DNA from: Teredinibacter purpureus
GTDB taxonomy: Bacteria > Pseudomonadota > Gammaproteobacteria > Pseudomonadales > Cellvibrionaceae
Direction of reading: 5' to 3'
NCBI RefSeq assembly: GCF_014217335.1
Contig: NZ_CP060092.1
Span: 1,009,501 to 1,073,500 of the forward strand
Length of the DNA: 64,000 nt
Shown: piece by piece, positions 6,863 to 14,765 of the stretch
How positions within the stretch are numbered: the stretch's first letter is position 1
Layout: each line of letters starts with the position of its first letter
Program-made: the position numbers and the translations under genes
The notes under the pieces: generated by a model
What the model saw: only the letters and a program-made list of their open reading frames with translations
Databases searched by the model: none
What the model was told of the DNA's origin: nothing

Positions 6863-8212
6863 TTAATCAGTATTTTTCTTGCGTCGCAAGGGGGAGGAGC
6901 CATCGCCCAGTGGCGCCACTACGCGGTCTTTTGGCGATTTTCTTATTTTTGCGGGTTTAGCGGAGGCCGATTTTTTTGCTGCTACTTTCTTGGCGTTCTT
7001 ACCCGCGACTGTTTTTAATTTCTTTTTCTTGGTACCGGCCGCTTTGCCCGATGATTTTAGTTTCTTGGGGCCTGTATAGTCAGCCTCTAGGCCTTTTACC
7101 TTGCGTGGCTCTAAGCGAATTTTTAAATAGCGCTCTATGCTAGACATTGCATTCCAATCTTTGGCGTTAACCAAGGTAATGGCGAGCCCTGCTTTGTCGG
7201 CGCGCCCGGTGCGCCCTACTCTATGAACGTGTTCGTCGCCCGAGAAGGCGATGGTGAAATTTACGACCAAGTCTACGTCGTGAATATCCAGGCCACGGGC
7301 CGCGACATCGGTAGCGACGAGCACTTGAATTTTGCCGTCTCTAAAACGGTTTAATACTTGTTTTCGATCACTTTGCGCCACTTCCCCGTGTATATATTCC
7401 GAGATCAATTTTTTAGCTCGCAAAATGTTACTGACTTTCTGACATTGCAGGCGCGTTGCGCAAAAAACGATAACGCGTTCGGCGTTTTCTTCTTGTATTA
7501 ACTGCGCAATTAATTGTTCTTTATGGCGGTCGTCGTCGGCGAGTACACGCTGCTGGGTAATGTTGTCGTGGCCACTTTGGAGGCTATCAATTTGTATGCG
7601 GATCGGGTCTGACATGTGCTCGGTTATGCTGCCAATACCTTTGTGTTTTAGGGTGGCCGAAAATAATAGGTTTTGACGCGCGGGGTTGCAGGCCTCCGAG
7701 ATGGTAGCCATGGCGTCCTTGAACCCCATGTCGAGCATGCGGTCGGATTCATCCAACACTAACATTTCAATATCGGAAAAATCGATATTGTTGTTCTTGA
7801 TATGTTCAACGAGGCGGCCGGGTGTGGCAACCAGTACCTCGGGGTTACGGCGTAGTGTAGAAACCTGATGCCGGTATGATTCACCACCCATTACAATGCC
7901 AATTTTAAGGTGCGTGAAGGTGGCAAATTGCGCGAACGCTTTGGCCGTTTGCAGTGCCAATTCGCGGGTAGGCACTAATATTAAGGCGCGGGTAGAGGAG
8001 TGCGGTTGTGGGTTATGCAAAAAACGGTGGAGCATGGGCAGTATGAACGCGGCGCTTTTTCCGCTACCGGTGCGGGACGAGACCATGAGATCGCGGCCTG
8101 TAAGCGCGGCGGGGATACTCTTAGCCTGTACATCGGTGGGTTCGGTAAACTCAAGTTTATCCAAGGCCCTACCAATAGAAGGGTGTAGGCCAAGCTCGGT
8201 GAATTCACTCAT
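6863..8212 (-). CDS. DEAD-box ATP-dependent RNA helicase, RhlE-like
   Basis: A 449-residue protein with all superfamily-2 helicase motifs in order: Q motif FTEPTDVQAKSIP, motif I SSRTGSGKSAAF, Ia PTRELAL, GG, ATPGRLVEHI, motif II VLDESDRMLDMGF (DESD in place of DEAD), motif III SAT, then VIVFCATR, ATDVAARGLDI and HRVGRTGRADKAG. The last 80 residues are Lys/Ala/Ser rich and basic, a typical RNA-binding tail. It would unwind short RNA duplexes in ribosome assembly or mRNA decay. Its ATG overlaps the DUF3010 stop by ATGA, so the two are translationally coupled. Confidence 0.93.
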   Translation of the reverse strand: MSEFTELGLHPSIGRALDKLEFTEPTDVQAKSIPAALTGRDLMVSSRTGSGKSAAFILPMLHRFLHNPQPHSSTRALILVPTRELALQTAKAFAQFATFTHLKIGIVMGGESYRHQVSTLRRNPEVLVATPGRLVEHIKNNNIDFSDIEMLVLDESDRMLDMGFKDAMATISEACNPARQNLLFSATLKHKGIGSITEHMSDPIRIQIDSLQSGHDNITQQRVLADDDRHKEQLIAQLIQEENAERVIVFCATRLQCQKVSNILRAKKLISEYIHGEVAQSDRKQVLNRFRDGKIQVLVATDVAARGLDIHDVDLVVNFTIAFSGDEHVHRVGRTGRADKAGLAITLVNAKDWNAMSSIERYLKIRLEPRKVKGLEADYTGPKKLKSSGKAAGTKKKKLKTVAGKNAKKVAAKKSASAKPAKIRKSPKDRVVAPLGDGSSPLRRKKNTD

Positions 8213-8655
8213 AGGGTGGGACTACTTTCGCTGGTGTCTATAAGTGCCGCGTAGGCGGTTTTAAAAGCGGCTTCTTGAAACATTTTAAGTCCGGTGTCGG
8301 CAAATAATATGGGTAAAGGTTTTAGCTTTAGCAGCTCTTTTATACGTGTAGCGGAAATAAGGCTAACGGAAAGGCCTTCTATAAGCTGAATGGCGGCTTC
8401 TAGCTTAAAGCCGTCGGCGCCACCGGCGAATTTGCCTTTTTTCATGCGCTCTTTAATCACGATTTTTTCTATACGGTAGTCTTCAACGAGTTTGGCCAAA
8501 GTTGCTTGGAAGGCCAGCAGGCCTTCGGCGGTATCGGCATCGCTGAGTACGAGGCTGCGAGCGCGACAATCGCCAATTTCAAACAGGCCGTTATTACTGC
8601 TGAGTAGGCAGATAACCGCCTCTTTACCTTTTATTTCGATTCCGCACACTTTCAT
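8209..8655 (-). CDS. DUF3010 family protein
   Basis: 148 residues from the ATG at 8655 (MKVCGIEIKGKEAVICLLSS); a longer reading to 8706 adds an unconserved leader. Family landmarks are the N-terminal strand with VCGIEIKGKEA, the basic motif VIKERMKKGKFAGGADGFKL and the C-terminal LFADTGLKMFQEAAFKTAY. The function of DUF3010 is unknown; the opening resembles RNase-H-fold nucleotide-binding strands, which is only a visual impression. Overlap with the helicase gene suggests a shared role in RNA metabolism. Confidence 0.8.
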   Translation of the reverse strand: MKVCGIEIKGKEAVICLLSSNNGLFEIGDCRARSLVLSDADTAEGLLAFQATLAKLVEDYRIEKIVIKERMKKGKFAGGADGFKLEAAIQLIEGLSVSLISATRIKELLKLKPLPILFADTGLKMFQEAAFKTAYAALIDTSESSPTL

Positions 8656-8971
8656 AATTAAACCTTTGATTTTGGCCGAGGGGTTAGCGCGCTGTGCGCA
8701 CGACACCGCAAATAGGAGGATATTGCGCGCATAATACAGAATCCACTGGGGTTTAGCATTGAAGGGATGCGTTTGATGCGGCTGGCCTTGCTTGGCAACA
8801 GGGATGACGTGGCCAAGATTACGGTCAGTATAGGAGAGTGGGCGTGTTAAGCGCTGCGATTAAGTGGTTACCCGATAGATTTTGATGATAGTCGTGGGGA
8901 AGCGTTGTGCGCCTGCGCCACCTCGGTGATGGGTTACAGCGTAAGCAAGGTGGTTGCAAGCGTACCGCGTT

Positions 8972-9799
8972 TTAAGGGCGCAGCGTGGCGCGAATTGCCG
9001 CCATTGGCGCCCCGTATAAATCGGTACGGCTGCGATCCGGCGCTATCGCTTGTTTGGTAATGATATTTTCCGGGGCGAGAGCATAGCGCTTGGCGAGCAG
9101 GCCTAACAAATTCGTTAATGCGTCGAGTTGGGCGTGAGGGTAGTGAGGGCCTACGGCGGGGTGATCGGAGGCGAGTCGCATCCAGTTATCACCGTCAGCG
9201 CTGGAGAGGTGAACGAGGCCGATGCCAATCGACACCGCATTGAGATCGTGCTCACCGTTCCACTGGCTACGCCCCGCGTGCCATGCAATATTGTGTTCTT
9301 CAATCATCTTTTCTACGGTGCCGTCCACGCCAATAATGTAATGGTAAGAGGCCTCTGCCTTTGGTTTTACCATCATATTTTTAAGTGCCCGCATGGAAGG
9401 TGTTTCGGAATCGGTAATGATAATATAGCGAATATCCCGCGGCGCAACGGGGATGGTAAAGTTAGACGTTTCGCCGGTTGTGTGAGTGATGGCCGGAGTG
9501 GCCGTTGGCATCGTCTCCGATTTCAATTCATCAATGGTGTTGTCGTCGAGTTTAACGGCGGCGTGAGCGTTTATATTTTGAATAGCCCATGCGCGCAGGT
9601 TTTGTGTTTCGGGGCGTGCCTCTTCCGTTAGAATATCGACGGATATTTCCACATATTTTAACGCTAGCTCCCGGTCTTTTAGTGTTTTCTCTATAGATTG
9701 ACCAGTAAAGAAAATAACCGTAGGGATGATGATGCTTGCAATAAAGGTTATCGCTAACCGCCATTGGTCTAGAGAAAGTGCTTTCGTTTCCGTGCTCAT
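8972..9799 (-). CDS. Membrane-anchored N-acetylmuramoyl-alanine amidase homologue, likely inactive
   Basis: 275 residues. Residues 14-32 form one transmembrane helix; the rest would lie in the periplasm. Residues about 123-265 show the Amidase_2 (AmiD/PGRP) fold: ASYHYIIGVDGTVEKMIEE, NIAWHAGRSQWNG, and NAVSIGIGLV. However, the first zinc His expected in the strand YIIITDSE (usually ..IHYT..) is replaced by Thr, and the second, usually GHSDIAPGR, reads TKQAIAPDR with Lys249 in its place; only the final Asp (RTD, residue 260) remains. Two of three metal ligands therefore appear lost, which argues for a peptidoglycan-binding or regulatory pseudoenzyme. Residues 33-110 form an unassigned helical linker. 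The gene stands alone. Confidence 0.7.
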   Translation of the reverse strand: MSTETKALSLDQWRLAITFIASIIIPTVIFFTGQSIEKTLKDRELALKYVEISVDILTEEARPETQNLRAWAIQNINAHAAVKLDDNTIDELKSETMPTATPAITHTTGETSNFTIPVAPRDIRYIIITDSETPSMRALKNMMVKPKAEASYHYIIGVDGTVEKMIEEHNIAWHAGRSQWNGEHDLNAVSIGIGLVHLSSADGDNWMRLASDHPAVGPHYPHAQLDALTNLLGLLAKRYALAPENIITKQAIAPDRSRTDLYGAPMAAIRATLRP

Positions 9800-9992
9800 G
9801 AAGCCTCCTTAATATACCTTTACCTGTTGTACTGTTATCTATCGTGCCATTACCGGGTGTACCCTTATCTGCTGAACTGAATGTGTGGCGCCGTGAGGTT
9901 TACGTTTCGAGCCCGTAAACCGCAATACCGCTGAGTTGAAGCGAATCTAAAACGTGCGAACAAACTAATCCAACTAATAATTATGAGTGCTT

Positions 9993-10649
9993 ATGTCTGT
10001 GTATTCCCCGAAAGCGTTTATTCAAAATGACCCGCATAGCGTTCAACAATTTATGGTTGCCTACCCTTTTGCGACGTTGGTGATCAATACCCCCGCGGGT
10101 TTGGACTCTACAGCCATACCGTTTATTTTGCGGGTAAATGACGCGGTGAGCACAACATCGCAATGGACGCTTGCGGGCCACATACCCAAGGCGAATAAAA
10201 TGTGGAATACCGCGAATATCGCTGAACCTGCGTTGGTGATATTCCACGGGCCTAACCACTATATTTCGCCGAACTGGTACCCCAGTAAAAAAACAGACCC
10301 GCGGGTGGTGCCCACGTGGAATTATGCAGCGGTACATGTTACTGGCCAACTATCGTTTTATCACAATAACGCGTGGAAGTACGAGCAGCTTGTTGAGTTG
10401 ACGAATCAGCAAGAAAGGGGGCAAGAACACCCTTGGCAGGTGAGTGATGCGCCGGAGGACTACATCGATAAACTAATGAACGCCATTGTGGGTATCGAAA
10501 TATCGGTGGATACACTGCAGGGAAAATTCAAGCTTAGCCAAAATCAGCCGGATATAAATAAAGCAGCATTGCATACGCATTTAACGCGAGAAAACCCGGC
10601 GATGGCCGCATTGATGACGGATATTGAGTTAGGTGCCGATTGCATTTAA
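9993..10649 (+). CDS. FMN-binding PaiB-like protein
   Basis: 218 residues from ATG at 9993; a GTG two codons earlier is possible. The split-barrel flavin-binding fold is indicated by HGPNHYISPNWYPSK, RVVPTWNYAAVHVTG and GIEISVDTLQGKFKLSQNQP, the three hallmarks of the PaiB/FMN_bind_2 family. In Bacillus PaiB affects sporulation and protease genes, but most members have unknown substrates. It is a single gene between divergent and convergent neighbours. Confidence 0.9.
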   Translation: MSVYSPKAFIQNDPHSVQQFMVAYPFATLVINTPAGLDSTAIPFILRVNDAVSTTSQWTLAGHIPKANKMWNTANIAEPALVIFHGPNHYISPNWYPSKKTDPRVVPTWNYAAVHVTGQLSFYHNNAWKYEQLVELTNQQERGQEHPWQVSDAPEDYIDKLMNAIVGIEISVDTLQGKFKLSQNQPDINKAALHTHLTRENPAMAALMTDIELGADCI

Positions 10650-10679
10650 CGTTTATCTCGTGCCACCTAACAGCATACT

Positions 10680-11999
10680 TTACCGTTGAATGCGTCGCGC
10701 CTCTACGTAAAAGCGCTTGTCGTGGGCGTCGCCCATAGAGAATGTTTTTCGTGGCAGTGCACCATCAAAAATAACGGTTTTAAACAATGCGCTTTTCTCG
10801 ATAGGTGGCAAGCTAAAACCAATATTGCGCGGTTTACATCCTAAGCTTTGGGTCGTGTGTTCACCATGAATGTAATCGACGCTAGCGTCTGTGTGCTGAG
10901 CTAAATAGCCATCGAGAAATGCTTGAAGGCTACCGGCCGCGAGTTGATGGGTTGGTTGTCGAATGACCAGAGTGCCGCTTGTGTGCTCACAACAAAAGGG
11001 AAGGCAGTGGGTGTTGGTGAGAGTCGATGTCTCCAGCGTGTGTGGGAGTGTGTCGAATCGTTCGGCGTGCTGATGCGAGAAGTAAGCTAGAAACTCTGCG
11101 ATGAGTTGTTCCGGTTCTATATTAAAGACCACGCGGTGAATGGCTTCAAATGCCAGCGATTCGTCGTACACATTCACCAGCTCTACCAAAGCATAGCGAG
11201 CGGGATGGTCTTTGACGGCGTCGAAACCTTGGCGTGATTTCATGCTTTCCCATATTGCGCGCGCCGTCGCGAAGGAGTGATTGCCGTCGCCCATGGCATA
11301 GAGCAAGGGTTTGTGATCGGCCGTCGCGTACTTTTTTTGAAAGCTATCGGGTGCTGCCAAGGCCGCTAAATTATCAGCGAATTGTTGAAGAACCGAGAGT
11401 TTGCGAAGGTGTCGCCCTTGAACTCGCCCGCCATCTTGCATCAATGTAACGTCATAAAGGGGAGTGAAGGGCTGTTTGAATAGGGGTTCGATCACCGATC
11501 GTTCTGGGTCATCGATTAACACCATGATGTGCGGCAATTCTAGTGGTGCGTCTTGTCGAATTTTTATGCGCGGGGGTAATCGGTCGACAATGGTACCTTC
11601 AGTTGCACGAATAAGCGATTGGCTGCCGTCTCGATAATCGTAATGCTCTAGGTCTAGGGCGACAACCACGCCTTTGCGTGACTGGCCATTTTGCAGCGTG
11701 CGTTCACACAGGGTTAGCCCCGCAGGTATTTCTTGTAAAGTACCATCGTTAAGGGCTCTGTGCATCGCGTTATGAATGGCCGTAATCCTCTTATCAGAAT
11801 CTTGCGTGTTCAGAAACGCTTCTGGAAAAATCATATGCGCGGTAGACGGTTTTTCGGCGGTGAGCGCTTCAACTTTTTCCCAATACAGTGGCTCGGAAGA
11901 ATATTGGTCGCAGGCCACAACGGCCCAAGTGTGCATATCTACGGTGTTATTGGGCAACACAATATTGGGGATAAGTAAGCCAAGAGCGTCAAATTTCAT
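10680..11999 (-). CDS. DUF1015 family protein
   Basis: 439 residues. Conserved landmarks are WAVVACDQYSSEPLYWE near the N-terminus, ERTLQNGQSRKGVVVALDLE, GTIVDRLPPRIKIRQDAPLE, and LLYAMGDGNHSFATARAIW in the centre, which is the signature of the family. The biochemical role is unestablished; some members neighbour serine/phosphoglycerate genes, which is not the case here. Confidence 0.9.
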   Translation of the reverse strand: MKFDALGLLIPNIVLPNNTVDMHTWAVVACDQYSSEPLYWEKVEALTAEKPSTAHMIFPEAFLNTQDSDKRITAIHNAMHRALNDGTLQEIPAGLTLCERTLQNGQSRKGVVVALDLEHYDYRDGSQSLIRATEGTIVDRLPPRIKIRQDAPLELPHIMVLIDDPERSVIEPLFKQPFTPLYDVTLMQDGGRVQGRHLRKLSVLQQFADNLAALAAPDSFQKKYATADHKPLLYAMGDGNHSFATARAIWESMKSRQGFDAVKDHPARYALVELVNVYDESLAFEAIHRVVFNIEPEQLIAEFLAYFSHQHAERFDTLPHTLETSTLTNTHCLPFCCEHTSGTLVIRQPTHQLAAGSLQAFLDGYLAQHTDASVDYIHGEHTTQSLGCKPRNIGFSLPPIEKSALFKTVIFDGALPRKTFSMGDAHDKRFYVEARRIQR

Positions 12000-12181
12000 A
12001 AGGTACGGCGCGTCCTATGGTAAGCATGGTGGTGTAACGATGAGTGATGGCCGTTACGGTTGTGTCAACGCCCTGATCTTAACCTATGTTAAACTCCAGC
12101 GTCTTTGATGCCGGCGGTGTAAAGTGCCACTCTTTCTTATTACCCCCTTCTTTTGTACGCTAATACTCGAGGTAGACGGTT

Positions 12182-13402
12182 ATGTTCTTAGGCACTACTG
12201 CGCGGCGCGTAGTTTCTCGAAAGCGCTTATCTGATTTTTGGGGAAAACCCGAAAACCTATTGCTTAGCCTAACGTTTGTAATGTCTTTTATGTTTGCGAC
12301 ATGGCAAGTGTTACTGAATAACTTTGTTATTGAACGGGCTAATTTTACGGGCGTAGAAATTGGCGTACTGCAAAGTTTGCGCGAAGTTCCGGGTTTTCTC
12401 GCCTTCACCGCCGTGTTTGTATTACTGATTATTCGTGAGCAATTCTTTGCATTGATATCGGTTGCGATTATGGCGCTAGGGGTTGCACTAACCGGATTTT
12501 TTCCGTTTGCAACGGGGTTATATTTAACGACGGTGGTAATGTCTATTGGTTTTCACTATTTTGAGACTATTAATAAATCGCTCACATTACAGTGGTTAAG
12601 CAAGGAGCATGCACCGCATTTTATGGGCAGGGCGTTGTCCGTAAAAGCCATAGCGTCACTTTCGGCCTACGGGCTTATATTTGTCGCAATGGATACGCTG
12701 GGCGTGGAGTATAAGTGGATGTACCTGCTCGCGGGCGTAGGCGGGTTGTGCGCATTGAGTGTTATTGTCGTCAAATTTAAAAATTTTAACCCCCATGTAG
12801 ACCAACACAAAAAATTGCTACTACGAAAACGTTACTGGCTATTTTATGCTTTAGTTTTTTTTAGTGGTGCACGCAGGCAAATATTCGTGGTTTTTGCTGG
12901 CTTTCTAATGGTCGAAAAATTCCATTATTCGGTTGGTGAAATAAGCGCCCTATTTATAATAAATTACGTGTTTAATTTTTTCTTCGCTGCCCGTATAGGA
13001 AAACTCATTGGCGTTATAGGTGAACGACGAGCGCTAATCATCGAATACAGTGCACTTATACTCATCTTTGTAGGCTACGCCTTTGTCGAGAGCGCCACCG
13101 TTGCTGCAGGGCTCTATGTTATCGATCATCTATTTTTTGCATTTGCAATTGCGGTATCCACCTACTTTCAAAAAATTGCAGACCCTGCCGATATGGCCGC
13201 GACTGCGAGCGTAAGTTTTACCATTAACCATATTGCTGCGGTAGTTATCCCCGCGCTACTGGGTATAGTGTGGATTATATCCCACGGCACGGTATTTTTA
13301 ATGGGCGCGGTATTTGCCGTTTTTTCATTGATATTAGCGTTTAACATACCGTTAAAACCGAGTCTGAATAACGAAGTTCTAGTGGGAAGGGTGGCCCCCT
13401 AG
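12182..13402 (+). CDS. Major facilitator superfamily transporter
   Basis: 406 residues with about 12 hydrophobic segments in two halves and a basic central loop (VKFKNFNPHVDQHKKLLLRK). The N-terminal half has ANFTGVEIGVLQSLREVPGF and the C-terminal half RIGKLIGVIGERRALIIEY, a typical MFS loop 8-9 element. The substrate cannot be told. It is monocistronic, transcribed away from the DUF1015 gene. Confidence 0.85.
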   Translation: MFLGTTARRVVSRKRLSDFWGKPENLLLSLTFVMSFMFATWQVLLNNFVIERANFTGVEIGVLQSLREVPGFLAFTAVFVLLIIREQFFALISVAIMALGVALTGFFPFATGLYLTTVVMSIGFHYFETINKSLTLQWLSKEHAPHFMGRALSVKAIASLSAYGLIFVAMDTLGVEYKWMYLLAGVGGLCALSVIVVKFKNFNPHVDQHKKLLLRKRYWLFYALVFFSGARRQIFVVFAGFLMVEKFHYSVGEISALFIINYVFNFFFAARIGKLIGVIGERRALIIEYSALILIFVGYAFVESATVAAGLYVIDHLFFAFAIAVSTYFQKIADPADMAATASVSFTINHIAAVVIPALLGIVWIISHGTVFLMGAVFAVFSLILAFNIPLKPSLNNEVLVGRVAP

Positions 13403-13423
13403 AAACGCGTTAAAATATTTGCT

Positions 13424-14317
13424 TCAACGTAACGGCGCATAGCGTTTGTTCACTCGCCACGCATCCCAAGAATATATGGCGAGTGCTATCCAGATAAAAA
13501 TAAAGGTGAGTGTTTTTTGCCAAACAAGCACTTCACCTAACCAACCTACGGCGGTTATAAGTACAATTGTGGGGGCGAGGTATTGGATAAAACCAACGGT
13601 GCTGTAGTTTAATCGGTTCACCGCGCCTGCGAATAAAATGAGTGGGATACTGGTTATAGGGCCTGCCGCTACTAATAATAGAGCAAACGAGAAATCCGTT
13701 TCGGCGATTTGCAGAGACGCCATGGGGGATAAAAAAATAAAATAGAGTGTTACCGGTATTAGCAATATGAGTGTTTCTATAAATAAGCCTTCTAAGGCGT
13801 TAACGCGTACCAGCTTACGCAGTAACCCGTACCCACCAAATGAAAAGGCGAGGGTTAGGGCAATCACGGGAAAGGAACCCATTGTTACCATCGGTACGCT
13901 AACACCTATTGTGGCTAGTAGTACGGCTATCCATTGAGCGCGCCTTAGTTTTTCTCCAAGAAATAATAAGCCAAAGATAATATTAACCAAAGGGTTGATG
14001 TAATACCCTAAACTCGTTTCCAGTAAATAGCCATTATTGGTTGCCCAAATAAACACCAGCCAGTTGAGTGCTACACAAAATGCCCCTGCCGCGAGAATGA
14101 GCAGAGTACGAGGTGATCGGAAATAAGGTATTAGCAAGTGAAAGCGGCGTAATACGAGCAGAAGGATACTGACAAAAAGAGCGGACCAAAAGATGCGGTG
14201 GCCAAGTAGTTCGCCGGCGGAAATGCTATCGAACTGCCGAAAATACAGGGGTACAAACCCCCAACACGTGTAAGCGCTTATGGCGCATACAAGGCCCTGT
14301 TTTGTTTCTGTGTGCAT
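13424..14317 (-). CDS. rarD: RarD, EamA-family permease
   Basis: 297 residues, ten predicted membrane helices. The start KQGLVCAISAYTCWGFVPLY, GELLGHRIFWSALFVSILLL and TSLGYYINPLVNIIFGLLFL are characteristic of RarD within the drug/metabolite transporter superfamily. RarD was named for a chloramphenicol-sensitivity phenotype; its physiological substrate is not known. Confidence 0.93.
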   Translation of the reverse strand: MHTETKQGLVCAISAYTCWGFVPLYFRQFDSISAGELLGHRIFWSALFVSILLLVLRRFHLLIPYFRSPRTLLILAAGAFCVALNWLVFIWATNNGYLLETSLGYYINPLVNIIFGLLFLGEKLRRAQWIAVLLATIGVSVPMVTMGSFPVIALTLAFSFGGYGLLRKLVRVNALEGLFIETLILLIPVTLYFIFLSPMASLQIAETDFSFALLLVAAGPITSIPLILFAGAVNRLNYSTVGFIQYLAPTIVLITAVGWLGEVLVWQKTLTFIFIWIALAIYSWDAWRVNKRYAPLR

Positions 14318-14419
14318 AGATATAAAAAGTAGTGATGGGGTAGCGTTGTATAATAGTGGTTATGATGAGCGAGACGCGAGCGCCATTACGCAATTCGAGC
14401 AGGGAAATAATAAAGGTTT

Positions 14420-14689
14420 ATGGGTGAGACAAAGGGCTGGTATGTGTATATGGTGCGCTGCGCTGATCTGTCTTTGTATACGGGCGTTACCACGGATGTG
14501 GAACGGCGGGTAAAGGAGCATAACGGAGCCAGCAAAAGCGCGCGTTATACCCGTGCACGGCAACCGGTAGTGTTGGTGTACCAAGAAACGGCAAGTTCTC
14601 GTTCGGATGCGTGTAAGCGAGAAGCGCATATTAAAACTTTTTCCCGCAAACAAAAGTTGGCCTTACAAGAGAAAGCGTCACTGGCCTGA
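14420..14689 (+). CDS. GIY-YIG domain protein, YhbQ-like
   Basis: 89 residues. The GIY-YIG endonuclease core is seen as WYVYMVRCADLSLYTGVTTD (the two motif strands), followed by VERRVKEHN with the conserved Arg and EAHIKTFSRKQK with the catalytic Glu. Small stand-alone members are common in bacteria and may act in DNA repair; the function is not settled. It diverges from rarD across about 100 bp. Confidence 0.92.
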   Translation: MGETKGWYVYMVRCADLSLYTGVTTDVERRVKEHNGASKSARYTRARQPVVLVYQETASSRSDACKREAHIKTFSRKQKLALQEKASLA

Positions 14690-14765
14690 TCTGATCAACT
14701 ATCATTAACCCATAAAATCCGTACAATGGCGCCCCCCAAAAGACTTTCTTAGAGATTTTCAGTAG

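Noticed and set aside
14266..14279. TGTAAGCGCTTATG, LacI-operator-like
   Set aside because: It lies inside rarD where it encodes conserved residues, and it is a weaker match.
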